A DNA stretch of 33,276 bases from Galbitalea sp036266835 (GCA_036266835.1 DATAXD010000063.1:1-33276), one strand, 5' to 3'. Counted from the first letter of the stretch, positions 23,735-32,040 are shown. Program-made: numbers and translations. Notes: generated from the sequence alone by a model not told the origin.

Positions 23735-24547
23735 ATGCCGGTAATTTCGGTCGTGATCCCCGCTCTCAACGACTCAGAGATGCTGGCGACCTGCCTTGAG
23801 GACCTTGCTGCGCAGACCCGATTGGCAGACGAGATCGTCGTAGTCGACAACGGCAGCACCGATGACACCGCAGAGGTGGCGCGTCGTGCCGGTGCGCGAG
23901 TCGTAACCGAACCGCGTCGAGGGATTCCCGCGGCCACGGCAGCGGGATTCGATGCCGCTCGCGGAACGATCATCGGCAGGCTGGATGCGGATTCACGACC
24001 CCCGACCAATTGGCTCGCCGAGATTGAAGCGCGGTTCAACCAGGATCCCGACCTGGCCGCTCTCACCGGCCCCGCGGAGTTCTACGGAGCCAACCGCGTT
24101 GTCCGCCGCCTTGGCGAGGTGCTCTACATCGGTGGGTTCTTCTGGTCGATGAGCTGGTTGCTCGGCCATCCGCCTCTGTTCGGCTCCAATTTCGCGATCA
24201 CGGCCGCGGCCTGGAGCAGAATCCGGCTGACCTGTCATCGGGATGTTCGCGAGCTCCACGATGACCTCGACCTGAGTTTTCAGTTTCGACCGGGAATGCG
24301 AGTCGAATACGATCGCGATTTGCGGGTTGCTGTTTCTGCACGGCCTTTCGGGTCGCTTCGTGGTCTTCTCCGACGCATCTACTGGGCTTACACCACCGTT
24401 GCCACCAACGCGCGAGAGCAGCCGCCGCTTGCGCGACGAGCCGAACGCAAGTCCTGGGATCGTCGGCACTCGGCCGCCGACGCGACGTTTGTCGGCGAGG
24501 ATGCGGAATCCGAGGACTTTGGCAGCGCAGAACTCGGTACCGACTGA
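23735..24547 (+). CDS. Family 2 glycosyltransferase
   Basis: GT-A glycosyltransferase of 270 residues. The nucleotide-binding lead VISVVIPALNDSEML, the segment DEIVVVDNGSTDDT, and the DxD metal motif in GRLDADSRPP are all seen. A later helix-rich part contains ELHDDLDLSFQFRP, which may supply the catalytic base (the ED-type motif). One weakly hydrophobic stretch (LYIGGFFWSMSWLLGH) may contact the membrane. It probably adds a sugar to a cell-envelope glycan or lipid, but donor and acceptor cannot be named. It is not a Ppm1-type dolichol-phosphate mannosyltransferase by its lead sequence. The ATG at 23735 is where family similarity starts. Confidence 0.9.
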   Translation: MPVISVVIPALNDSEMLATCLEDLAAQTRLADEIVVVDNGSTDDTAEVARRAGARVVTEPRRGIPAATAAGFDAARGTIIGRLDADSRPPTNWLAEIEARFNQDPDLAALTGPAEFYGANRVVRRLGEVLYIGGFFWSMSWLLGHPPLFGSNFAITAAAWSRIRLTCHRDVRELHDDLDLSFQFRPGMRVEYDRDLRVAVSARPFGSLRGLLRRIYWAYTTVATNAREQPPLARRAERKSWDRRHSAADATFVGEDAESEDFGSAELGTD

Positions 24548-24557
24548 CCGCACACGG

Positions 24558-25451
24558 TCAGGACTCGCGCGCGTAAAGTCCCAGCAGGTCGCGCACGAGT
24601 TGGTGCGGCGAAGTTTCGCAGGGGCTGTGCCCGGCCGGATAGACGGCCAGTTCCGCCCCGATCGACACGGCGAGCGCTCGATGCAGCGCCGTCGGCCAAA
24701 GGTCGTGTTCCCCCACCGCAACGAGCTTTGGGATCGCAATCGCCCCGACTTCTGCCTCGAGATCGGGTGCCGCTTTCATGAGCGAGATGATGTCGGCAAC
24801 ACTTTGTCGCCTCGTAAACCGGAATCTGTCGCGAACAAACCTCAGACGCCCCGGTGGTACGTGAACGAAATTACGTTCGACGCCCCAGATCATCAGAGCG
24901 GCGCCGACGCGACCGGTGGTGAATCCGGAGATCCAGCCGATTCGTTTGACTCCCCGAAACCCCTGGCCCGACTGGGGTGGTGCGCTCAGCAGTGTCAGGC
25001 TAAGGAACAAGTCTGGTCGTGATGCGAGAGCGAGTTGGGCAACCGTGCCCGCGAACGAATACCCGAGGACGTGAGCGGCACCCGGCACCGACTCGAGCAC
25101 GGCGACGAGATCGTCAACAAATAGCGCATGGTCATAGTGAGTCCGGGGTGGGTCGAGGTTCTCCGGTCCGGCTGCCGCCGATTCGTACTGACCGGCCATG
25201 TCATAGGCCAGAACGTGAAATCCCGCTGCGGCCAGCAGCGGCAGCATCAGGATGAAATCCTCTTTCGATCCCGTGACGCCCGGAACCAATACGACCTCGG
25301 GATCCCCCGTCTTGCCGGCTTGCAAGACAGCCAGCGAGCCGCTCGGTGCGGCGAAAGCCGAGCGAGTCACGCCGTCCGGAAGAACCGTCCAGTCGATGTC
25401 GGGAAGGGCCAGGTCACGGGCCACGGCATCGTCGATGGCGTCGGAAGGCAC
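24558..25451 (-). CDS. Alpha/beta-fold hydrolase
   Basis: Alpha/beta hydrolase of 297 residues. The oxyanion segment VLVPGVTGSKEDF, the strand HVLAYDMAGQYES, the nucleophile elbow GYSFAGTVAQ (Ser near 129), the acid in AVGEHDLWPTAL and the His in YPAGHSPCETSP complete the expected Ser-Asp-His triad. There is no signal peptide. Substrate unknown; the family includes esterases, haloperoxidases and lactonases. The GTG start at 25451 lacks a ribosome site, but a TAGATT sits six bases upstream, a leaderless pattern. It is convergent with the glycosyltransferase gene and divergent from the second DUF2510 gene. Confidence 0.9.
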   Translation of the reverse strand: MPSDAIDDAVARDLALPDIDWTVLPDGVTRSAFAAPSGSLAVLQAGKTGDPEVVLVPGVTGSKEDFILMLPLLAAAGFHVLAYDMAGQYESAAAGPENLDPPRTHYDHALFVDDLVAVLESVPGAAHVLGYSFAGTVAQLALASRPDLFLSLTLLSAPPQSGQGFRGVKRIGWISGFTTGRVGAALMIWGVERNFVHVPPGRLRFVRDRFRFTRRQSVADIISLMKAAPDLEAEVGAIAIPKLVAVGEHDLWPTALHRALAVSIGAELAVYPAGHSPCETSPHQLVRDLLGLYARES

Positions 25452-25457
25452 CCAAAC

Positions 25458-25463
25458 AATCTA
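25458..25463 (-). promoter_or_regulatory. -10 element of the alpha/beta hydrolase gene, leaderless arrangement
   Basis: TAGATT on the minus strand with 6 bases to the GTG at 25451. No Shine-Dalgarno site and no clear -35. Confidence 0.42.
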
Positions 25464-25579
25464 GGGCGCGCCCGGGTGCTTCGCGAAACCAGAACCTTCG
25501 TCCCGGTCGCGGCTCGGCGCTCAGGCATTCGGGAATCGCTCGGGTAGTCTCGATCCGCCAGAACTGTGAGGGATATCCA

Positions 25580-26581
25580 ATGAGCAACGCGTCGGGGCCG
25601 CAAACGCCAGCCGGTTGGTTTCGCGACCCCGGCGGCACCGACCAGCTGCGGTGGTGGGATGGTACGGCATGGACCGGTCATCTGGCGCCGGCACCGGCAC
25701 CCACTCCGCAACCGGTGTCGCAAGCTCCCGTGACCGTTCCCGTGATGGCAGCACCGACGTTCACGCCGACAACTACCGTTGTGCCGACGGCTCAGGCGGA
25801 TCCGACTGAGCGTCCCTACGTGCCCTTCCAGAACTCATGGGGCAGCACCAGCGGTGGCACTGGGCCCGGAGAGTTCGCTCGCCCGCTCCAATGGAACACG
25901 GGCGGCGCCTGGTTCCTGGCGACCAGCATGCTGTGGAGCGGCATCGTTGCTACCCTCATCGTCGTCGGCTACGTGCTCGCGTTCGGAGTGAGCCAGGTGA
26001 CCTTGCTCACGGCTACCGGCACCCTGACCGAGATCGAAGCCGGTACGGCCGTCATCCTCCTTCTTCTGCTGCTCCTGGGGGCCATGCGCGATCGTTCTCG
26101 TCTCCGGCAGTTCGGATACCTGGAGTTGACCTCGCCGTGGTGGATCTTGTTGGTCGCCCCGCTCGTCTATCTGATCATCCGAACCATCCGCGTTCGTCGA
26201 GAGTCAGGCCACGGCGTCGCGCCCCTGGTCTTTTTCCTGGTGAGCTATGTCGCCGTCATCGTGCTCGGTGTCGTGGCGGCCGTAGCAATCCCGGCCTTCC
26301 TGGCCACCAGGGGCGGCTTCGGTAACGCCGCAATAGATACGGCAAATGCCACCAGCCTCGCATCGGGGATCACCTCGGGAATGGATAAGAACGGCGGAAA
26401 CTACTCGGTAAACTGCGCGCCGTTCGCCGAGCCAAAGACCAATCCGATTGACGTGACCTGCACGGCGGTCGACATCGCGTCGAAGGTTTCACACACACTC
26501 GAGATCGAGATCGATCCGGGCACCGGGGGCGGTCAGCCGACCGTGAAGCTGCTGAGCGTCACGCCGCCGATCAGCCAGTGA
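25580..26581 (+). CDS. DUF2510 protein with four-helix membrane domain and C-terminal exported domain (paralogue B)
   Basis: Protein of 333 residues. DUF2510 lies at residues 10-35 (AGWFRDPGGTDQLRWWDGTAW). A Pro/Thr-rich linker follows, then four hydrophobic helices between about 115 and 245. They carry MRDRSRLRQFG after helix 2 and PLVYLIIR in helix 3, the pattern shared with paralogues A and C. Only this copy has an extra domain after helix 4: some 85 residues with two Cys (VNCAP, VTCTA) that may form a disulfide outside the cell, loosely like DUF4333. The ATG at 25580 has GAGGGA spaced six bases. Function unknown. It lies divergently from the hydrolase and just before the 3' end of the broken protease gene. 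Confidence 0.87.
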   Translation: MSNASGPQTPAGWFRDPGGTDQLRWWDGTAWTGHLAPAPAPTPQPVSQAPVTVPVMAAPTFTPTTTVVPTAQADPTERPYVPFQNSWGSTSGGTGPGEFARPLQWNTGGAWFLATSMLWSGIVATLIVVGYVLAFGVSQVTLLTATGTLTEIEAGTAVILLLLLLLGAMRDRSRLRQFGYLELTSPWWILLVAPLVYLIIRTIRVRRESGHGVAPLVFFLVSYVAVIVLGVVAAVAIPAFLATRGGFGNAAIDTANATSLASGITSGMDKNGGNYSVNCAPFAEPKTNPIDVTCTAVDIASKVSHTLEIEIDPGTGGGQPTVKLLSVTPPISQ

Positions 26582-26582
26582 A

Positions 26583-28147
26583 CTAGTCCTTCGTAGTCAG
26601 CGCGGCAAGCAGCACAGTGCCGTTGGGGCTTCCGAGACCCGTGCAGGCGTCCCAGCCGGCTCTGGCAGCGAAGGCGCCGTTACTGCCGGAGGTGATGTCC
26701 CGGAACCCCGATTTCACCGTGTACAACGTCGGTTGCATGAGGCCGAAGGGCGCCCCATTCGCCTGAGCCAGCCGCGCGATCAGCGCAGCCCAAAGCGGGG
26801 CTACGGCGCTGGTTCCCCCGTAGACGGCGCGACTGCCGTCGACGAGTACCTCGTAGCCGGTTTCGGGATCGGCGTTGCCCGCAACATCCGGTACTCCGCG
26901 GCCGCCGGATCCGTTCTCCGTTGGCACTCCGACACCCTCCTGCCAATCGGGCAGTTCGAAAACATCACTAACGCCACCACCCGTCGCACCACCGGTAGCA
27001 CCGTCGTTCCAGACAGTCTCGCTGGTGATCGTGTCCCCGGTGCTATGGAGGCTGGTGCCGCCGCAGGCGAGTGCATGCGGACTGGATGCCGGGAAGTCAG
27101 CGTGATTGCTCGAATCCGTCGCGCCATCCGAACTACCGTTGTCACCTGCCGCGGCCGTAACGGTGACGCCGAGAGCGACCGCGTCGAGCAGGGCGTCGTC
27201 GAGTGCGGTTCGAGCCTGGTCCGACCACTGGTCCTCGCTTTGGCCCCAGCTGATGCTCATCGTCGTCGGCGCGGGAGTCGCGTGTGCGGCCGTCGCTACC
27301 GCATCCACGAAGCCGTCGTCGGTGTTGGGAGCGAAATACACCAGGAATCTCGCGGCCGGTGCGAGCGCCCCGGCCACCTCGATGTCGAGAAGCACTTCGC
27401 CATCGGCCCCGGAGGGATCCGTGCCGGGCACGTTGGTTGCACCGTCGACACCAACGGCGTCCACCTGGGGACCTGGCACATTCAGGCTGGAGAAATAGGT
27501 GTCAAGGTCGCTCTTCTCGAAACCACCGCCCAGCTCGATGATGGCGATGGTTGGCCGGATCCGTCGGTTCCCGCAGGGAAGCCGTACAGGTCACCGAGCT
27601 GAAGCGGTGTGTAGCTGACCGACGAGGCCGAACTGCTCGACACGCGGAACTGCGGCCTGGCCTGCGGGCGATTGTCGAGTCCAAGGACCGCAGTAATCGC
27701 CCCGGCAAGCGCCGCGGGAACACTGAGTCCGCCGGTGCGAACTCGATGCGAAGTGAACCCGGCCCCGTCTGGAGCACTGGTCGTGCTCACCGACAGGGAA
27801 GTACCGAAGACCCGGCTCATGATCGCAACCGAGCCGGCGATGCGGATCCGCCTTGACGCGGCATCGGTGGCGATAATCCTCAGGCCCAGACCGCGAAGCG
27901 TGGATTCGACGAGGGAGACATCCGAGGGGTCGGCACCGAACTCGGCGGCCAACCTGGCAGAGGTACGAACCTGGCCCACGGCATCCTCCGTCGACATTGG
28001 CGCGCGCCGCCGGAGGATGATCGTGGCCTCGATGACGGTGTCGCTGGAGATCTCCACGCTCGCCGGCGACAGTGCGGTTGGCGACGGTCGATCGCTGCCC
28101 GGCAGCGGAACGAGGTCTAGTGGATGTTCTGAGCCCGAATCAGTCAT
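26583..28147 (-). pseudogene. Sedolisin/kumamolisin-type (S53) serine protease, one frameshift
   Basis: S53 peptidase gene split into 28147-27482 and 27479-26583 (minus strand). The first part holds the activation prodomain and the start of the catalytic domain up to PLQLGDLYGFPAGTDGSGQ. The frame then fails at plus-strand 27549-27554 (GGTTGG). Adding one base restores TIAIIELGGGFEKSDLDTYF, the exact family continuation. The rest is intact: Glu and Asp of the catalytic Glu-Asp-Ser triad in GEVLLDIEVAGA, the Ser in YGGTSAVAPLWAAL, and the calcium loop FRDITSGSNGAF to GWDACTGLG. No signal peptide is seen. Because only one base is missing and all active-site residues remain, this is either a very recent mutation or a sequencing error. 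Confidence 0.9.
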
Positions 28148-28252
28148 CTATCCGGTCTACTCCCAATTGCTGACCGGAACCACGACTTATCCACAGCTAG
28201 ACGATTCTCGCGTTCGGCGCGCGCTCGCAAGCAAACATCCAGTCACTCGACG

Positions 28253-28258
28253 TAGCGT
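28253..28258 (+). promoter_or_regulatory. -10 element of the glutathione peroxidase gene, leaderless arrangement
   Basis: TAGCGT with 6 bases to the ATG at 28265. A GGAG overlaps the gap but is only two bases from the ATG, too close to work as a Shine-Dalgarno site. Confidence 0.42.
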
Positions 28259-28264
28259 GGAGCC

Positions 28265-28750
28265 ATGCACATCACCGAGATTCCCGTCACGACGATCGAC
28301 GGCGAAGAAACCACGCTCGCTCCGCACAAGGGCAAGGTCATGATGATCGTCAACGTCGCATCGCGCTGCGGGCTTTCTCCCCAGTACGAGAAGCTCGAAC
28401 AGTTGCAGAAGAAGTACGGCGATGCCGGATTCACGGTGCTCGGGTTTCCCAGCAACCAGTTCCTTCAGGAACTCGGGAAGAACGAAGCGATCAAAGACTA
28501 TTGCGCCACGACGTGGGGCGTCACCTTCCCCATGTACGACCGGGTCAAGGTGAACGGCAAGAACGCGCATCCGCTATACGCGGAACTCACCAAGACCGCG
28601 GACCATGCCGGGCACGCGGGCAAAGTCTCCTGGAACTTCGAGAAGTTCATCGTCACGCCGGATGGCAAGGTGCACCGCTTCCGCCCGAAGGTGGAGCCCG
28701 ATTCTCCCCACATCATCAAGCTGATCGAGTCCTCGCTGCCCACGAAGTAG
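28265..28750 (+). CDS. Glutathione peroxidase-family thiol peroxidase
   Basis: GPx-fold peroxidase of 161 residues. The peroxidatic Cys35 is in NVASRCGLSPQY, the Gln is in FPSNQF (residues 61-66), and the Trp-Asn pair is in WNFEKF, so the catalytic tetrad is complete with Cys in place of selenocysteine. The usual Cys of FPCNQF is Ser63. The protein makes mycothiol or thioredoxin a likelier electron source than glutathione in an organism with mshC; this is inference. No signal peptide is present. The small GNAT gene follows 14 bases later, suggesting a shared transcript. Confidence 0.93.
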   Translation: MHITEIPVTTIDGEETTLAPHKGKVMMIVNVASRCGLSPQYEKLEQLQKKYGDAGFTVLGFPSNQFLQELGKNEAIKDYCATTWGVTFPMYDRVKVNGKNAHPLYAELTKTADHAGHAGKVSWNFEKFIVTPDGKVHRFRPKVEPDSPHIIKLIESSLPTK

Positions 28751-28764
28751 CCGAGTGCCACGAT

Positions 28765-29049
28765 ATGCCGAAAACACTTAGCCACGATGTTGACGCGCAT
28801 CGTTACGTGCTGCGCATTGACGACGACTTGGTTGCCGCGGCCGACTACGTCGTTTCCGGATCGACCATCTCGTTCAATCACACGTTCACAAACCCAAAGC
28901 TACGAGGCAAAGGCTACGCCGCGGAAGTCGTCGAATTCGCGATGAACGACGTCGAAGCATCGAGCGATCGACGGGTGATTCCGATGTGCTGGTACGTCGG
29001 CAAGTGGTTCGACGAGCACCCGGAGCGCTCGGGGCTGCTGAGCCGATAA
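28765..29049 (+). CDS. Small GNAT-family N-acetyltransferase (YjdJ/NATD1 type)
   Basis: A one-domain GNAT of 94 residues. The acetyl-CoA pyrophosphate-binding loop reads PKLRGKGYAAEVVEFAM, preceded by the strand SFNHTFTN and followed by VIPMCWYVGKWFDEHPE, the usual end of the YjdJ/NATD1 group. The family is widespread, but its substrates are unknown. The ATG at 28765 is placed where the family-like sequence starts; the larger open frame overlaps GPx and is not coding. The ribosome site is weak. It lies directly after GPx on the same strand and is convergent with the DarT-like gene. Confidence 0.88.
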   Translation: MPKTLSHDVDAHRYVLRIDDDLVAAADYVVSGSTISFNHTFTNPKLRGKGYAAEVVEFAMNDVEASSDRRVIPMCWYVGKWFDEHPERSGLLSR

Positions 29050-29071
29050 CCTGTGACCGTCGATCAGCCGA

Positions 29072-29869
29072 CTACGAGCGCTGGAACCACGGCGGATAGA
29101 CCGAGATCTTCGGTGTGTACTCGTGACCGGCGACTGTTTCGCGAACTGCCGCTCGAACCTTGTCGTTGGCAACTCCGATGAGGGTGATCAGGTCAATCGG
29201 CACTTCGCCGAAAACGAGGAACTCCGCGTCAAGCAGAGAACCAGCACTGTCATCGGCCCGGAGTCTTCCCAGCAGGCGTTCTGTGTCCTCACGGGTCGCG
29301 GCGAAACGCGTGTAGGCGCCCTCGGAGTTCCCGTCCGCAACCACCAGCTCAAGCCCGTGATCGATCACCTGCCGGATCGTGCTGACCAGGAACACGAAGT
29401 CTGTCGCATCCGACGCCGCGGCCAACGCGCCAAGACGCGGATGCGGAACGCCATCGCGCAGTGCCTGCCAGAGACGCGCATCCGGCGCCAGAAAGAAGGG
29501 TACGTATTCATCGAGCGCCCGACCCGTTGTGCCCGGCGCCGGTGTGGCTGAGCGTTCGCTCCTGAGGTCGGGAGCGGAAATGTCCACAGCCGGGGTTGCG
29601 CCCGCGACCAGTGCCGCACGCGCAAGGATGCCGGGAAGATTTCTGACGTGGGTCACGTGGTAGATGCGCTGCTCGAGCACCGACGGCAACGGCTGACCGG
29701 TTCGTGCGCCTCGCGTCGGCGGCCTCGCGCCTCGTGTGGGAACGCGCGATGACGCCGGTGCCCGCGTGCGAGTCGCCTGCCGGACCGGCCGCTCGGACTG
29801 TGGGACGACTTTGGGAAAGCAGATCGCACACATTCCATCGGGGAATCCGTGGATACATTCGTCGCTCAC
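29072..29869 (-). CDS. DarT-like (DUF4433) ADP-ribosyltransferase with N-terminal Cys motif
   Basis: Protein of 265 residues. The N terminus has a compact Cys motif (CIHGFPDGMCAIC, Cys5, Cys14, Cys17 with His7) that may bind zinc, followed by a Pro/Arg/Thr-rich linker with PTRGAR repeats. From about residue 68 it matches the DarT/DUF4433 fold: RIYHVTHVRNLPGIL (His71), Arg103/Arg106, EYVPFFLAPDARLW, VADGNSEGAYTRF, and AEFLVFGEVP, whose Glu216 lies 49 residues from the end, where the DarT catalytic Glu is expected. DarT enzymes ADP-ribosylate thymidine in single-stranded DNA. No DarG macrodomain gene is adjacent. GTG 29869 is chosen for AAAGGG spaced six bases and because the Cys motif starts there. 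Confidence 0.82.
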   Translation of the reverse strand: MSDECIHGFPDGMCAICFPKVVPQSERPVRQATRTRAPASSRVPTRGARPPTRGARTGQPLPSVLEQRIYHVTHVRNLPGILARAALVAGATPAVDISAPDLRSERSATPAPGTTGRALDEYVPFFLAPDARLWQALRDGVPHPRLGALAAASDATDFVFLVSTIRQVIDHGLELVVADGNSEGAYTRFAATREDTERLLGRLRADDSAGSLLDAEFLVFGEVPIDLITLIGVANDKVRAAVRETVAGHEYTPKISVYPPWFQRS

Positions 29870-30083
29870 GTGCGGCCCTTTCGTGCGCAACCCGATCCAG
29901 GACCGGTCGAACATCGCTGAGCCTTCTAGGCTACGCGGTACGCATCTCAGTCGCCGTGCTCACGGCACGCCGACGACCGTGGTCGCTCCCAGATCGACCA
30001 CCTCGCCGTATCCTCGATGTGCGTGAAGACGCGATCGATGGGCGCCCGCACGCGGCCCGGATTGAGCTTGGAAGGGATCATCG

Positions 30084-30710
30084 ATGTCCGATGGTGTGAA
30101 CTCATCCGGCCAGGGCATCTCGGGTCCAATTCCGGCGGGCTGGTACCCGGATCCGGCCGGCGGCACTGGGAAGCGCTGGTGGGATGGGACCCAGTGGACG
30201 CACAATACCCAGGAGCCAGAGGAAGCGCCCGCACTCGCCACGTTCGGAAATTACGTGCCGGTGGAGCAGCGTTCCGCGCGCCCGATCCCCACTGCGGATG
30301 CCGGCATTGCCTACACCCGGTCCTCCTGGTGGCTCGCGTTTTCACCGATCTGGATCGTCGTGCCCCAGACGATTGTGGTCGAAGCCATCATGTCGGTCGC
30401 GACTCCCCCTGCACCCCTGTCGTCGTTTGTCCCCGGACTCGTCCTGCTTAACGTCGTGGTCTGGGTCGCCCTCGTGGTACTCGCGTTCGCCGATCGAACC
30501 AAGCTGGTCTCGCTGGGCAATGACTCGGCGGCATCGCCGTGGTGGACGCTGCTGACGCCTCTGGCCTATCTCATCGTCCGGGCTCAGCACGTGCGACTCT
30601 ACGCGATGGGTGGATGGGCGTCCGTCGTGTGGTTCTGCATCGCATTGGTCGTCACGCCAGCACTTGCCCTTGCCGGCCTGTTTGCGGCGTACGGGATCTT
30701 CGCGAATTAG
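30084..30710 (+). CDS. DUF2510 protein with four-helix membrane domain (paralogue C)
   Basis: Protein of 208 residues, the shortest of the three DUF2510 paralogues here. DUF2510 spans about residues 16-40 (PAGWYPDPAGGTGKRWWDGTQW). After a short linker come four hydrophobic helices, with FADRTKLVSLG after helix 2 and PLAYLIVR in helix 3, aligning closely with paralogues A and B. The ATG at 30084 has GAAGGGA spaced six bases. A TATCCT at 30009-30014 is a possible -10. The 213 bases between this gene and the DarT-like gene hold this promoter candidate and no convincing gene. Function unknown. Confidence 0.87.
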   Translation: MSDGVNSSGQGISGPIPAGWYPDPAGGTGKRWWDGTQWTHNTQEPEEAPALATFGNYVPVEQRSARPIPTADAGIAYTRSSWWLAFSPIWIVVPQTIVVEAIMSVATPPAPLSSFVPGLVLLNVVVWVALVVLAFADRTKLVSLGNDSAASPWWTLLTPLAYLIVRAQHVRLYAMGGWASVVWFCIALVVTPALALAGLFAAYGIFAN

Positions 30711-30728
30711 ACTCCTGCGGCCGAAAGG

Positions 30729-31646
30729 CTAGACGAATCGAACCGCCGCCAGCAAACGAGTACGGATCTCGAAGAGCTCGGAGCCACCGACGGCCGGGGT
30801 TCCCGGCAGTCCGTCTCGCATCAACTCCTGAAGTCGTGAGCGTGCCACCAGCGCGGTCGGCACTGAACGGATGCGGCCGGCCAGCGTGAGCCCGGCATCG
30901 GTGTCGGCGTCCGGCACCACGATAACCAGTGCGTCGAACCGCACCCGCGTCGCCCGCGAAACGGATCGCGCGCGAGCTGCGAGCGACGCGAACGGGCGTT
31001 CGCCCGATCCGAGCGTCGGCCCGACCAGCTCACCCTTGCGCACCCGCACTTCGCCTCCCCAGTCCTCAGACAGAATCGCGTAGAGGCCGGTGGGCCCGAG
31101 GACGATGTGATCGATCTTGTCCTCGGGGTTGCTCGACGAGGCGACGTCGTGCCACAGCGTGAATGCGATTCCCAACGGCGTCAGCCCGGTGGCCGTGGAT
31201 TCTTCGGCGATGGCGTCGGCCAGGACATGCCGGATTTCGCGAGGCGCGGAGCGCACGATGGCCGGGTCATAGGGATTCGGCAGGTCCACTCCCCTGCCGA
31301 CCCATTCGCGAATCGTCGCAAGGTAGCGTTCACGCCGCCAGCCGCCAGGATGCCCGTGCGATCTGGCGCCCGGACGGGTGTCTCGTCGCGGCGTCGGAGC
31401 TCCCGCTTCGAAGGTCTCGTGAACGGTCGAACGGCTGCGTCCGGCGTCATATAGCGCTCGGCTTGCTGACGTTCCCACGCGCTCCCATGCCAGCTGCACG
31501 GCCATGAACTCGGCCGCTCGTCCACCCGTGTCGGGATGAGTCTCTCGAAGGCGACGGCGATAGGCACGCCGAAGCTGGACATCCGATGCGGATGCGGCGA
31601 CGCCGAGCACCTCGTACGGGGTTGCGGCCATCGGAGATTCGGGCAT
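30729..31646 (-). CDS. J-domain protein with C-terminal NERD-like domain
   Basis: Protein of 305 residues. The N-terminal J domain (residues 9-65) has YEVLGV, a basic helix II (RRAYRRRLRE) and the HPD tripeptide at 37-39, and so should stimulate a DnaK partner. A basic linker follows, rich in Arg, Gly and Pro. From about 150 to the end comes a domain with EDKIDHIVLGPTGLYAILSED and LVIVVPDAD, resembling NERD (nuclease-related) domains, where the Asp-His segment is part of the core. The Glu-x-Lys catalytic pair of active nucleases is not obvious (SEDWGGE instead). ATG 31646 is taken; it has no strong ribosome site and ATG 31631 is possible. J-NERD fusions are not typical chaperone partners; role unknown. 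Confidence 0.78.
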   Translation of the reverse strand: MPESPMAATPYEVLGVAASASDVQLRRAYRRRLRETHPDTGGRAAEFMAVQLAWERVGTSASRALYDAGRSRSTVHETFEAGAPTPRRDTRPGARSHGHPGGWRRERYLATIREWVGRGVDLPNPYDPAIVRSAPREIRHVLADAIAEESTATGLTPLGIAFTLWHDVASSSNPEDKIDHIVLGPTGLYAILSEDWGGEVRVRKGELVGPTLGSGERPFASLAARARSVSRATRVRFDALVIVVPDADTDAGLTLAGRIRSVPTALVARSRLQELMRDGLPGTPAVGGSELFEIRTRLLAAVRFV

Positions 31647-31689
31647 CCGTTTTTCTATCGATCGATCCAAGGACGAGAGCAAATCTAAC

Positions 31690-32040
31690 TCAATAGAGCT
31701 CCACGTTCCCGATGGTCGCCGCCACGATCCCGACGCACACAACGCCGATGATGGCGATGGCGATCATGAGGATGGCAAGCGTCGCCAGCATTCCCCTGCC
31801 AGGGCGCGCATTGACCCGAACGATGATCATCGCGGCATAAAGGCCCACGATCGTGCAAATGCCGATCAAGGCGACTCCCGACGGTGGTTGGCCGAGGAGG
31901 GGGATCTGGACCGCCACCGCAATCAGGGCCAGAATGCCGCCGAGGATCAGCCAGCTGCGACCAGATGACGTGGTGAGCGACGGCTGGTCACGGACGCGGG
32001 GTGAGGTACCGATCGGTTCCGCCCGCCTACGCCTGCTCAT
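31690..32040 (-). CDS. Small three-helix membrane protein, unknown function
   Basis: I do not recognise this gene. It encodes 116 residues: a basic N terminus (MSRRRRAEP) and a Ser/Thr-rich stretch are followed by three hydrophobic helices. These read WLILGGILALIAVAVQIPLL, VALIGICTIVGLYAAMIIV and LATLAILMIAIAIIGVVCVG. The basic first residues put the N terminus in the cytoplasm. ATG 32040 is chosen because CGGGAACGGGTG lies before it and the membrane protein pattern starts there; the open frame extends much further upstream, but that part lies antisense to the LysR-like gene and is not protein-like. It is divergent from the LysR-like gene with 60 bases between them. Confidence 0.75.
   Translation of the reverse strand: MSRRRRAEPIGTSPRVRDQPSLTTSSGRSWLILGGILALIAVAVQIPLLGQPPSGVALIGICTIVGLYAAMIIVRVNARPGRGMLATLAILMIAIAIIGVVCVGIVAATIGNVELY

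Noticed and set aside
23735..24547. The missing Ppm1 mannosyltransferase
   Set aside because: The lead sequence and C-terminal part are of a general family 2 glycosyltransferase, not the Ppm1/DPM type.
26220..26320. Type IV prepilin-like segment in DUF2510 paralogue B (AAVAIPAFLATRGG)
   Set aside because: It lies inside the protein after three other helices and has no prepilin cleavage site with Glu+5; it reads as the fourth membrane helix.
29947..30345. Minus-strand frames ending near 29947-29960 in the gap before DUF2510 paralogue C
   Set aside because: They run antisense into the DUF2510 gene, have no ribosome site and show no recognisable domain.
30017..30451. Plus-strand frame overlapping the start of DUF2510 paralogue C
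   Set aside because: Shadow of the 30084 gene, which has the domain and a well-spaced ribosome site.
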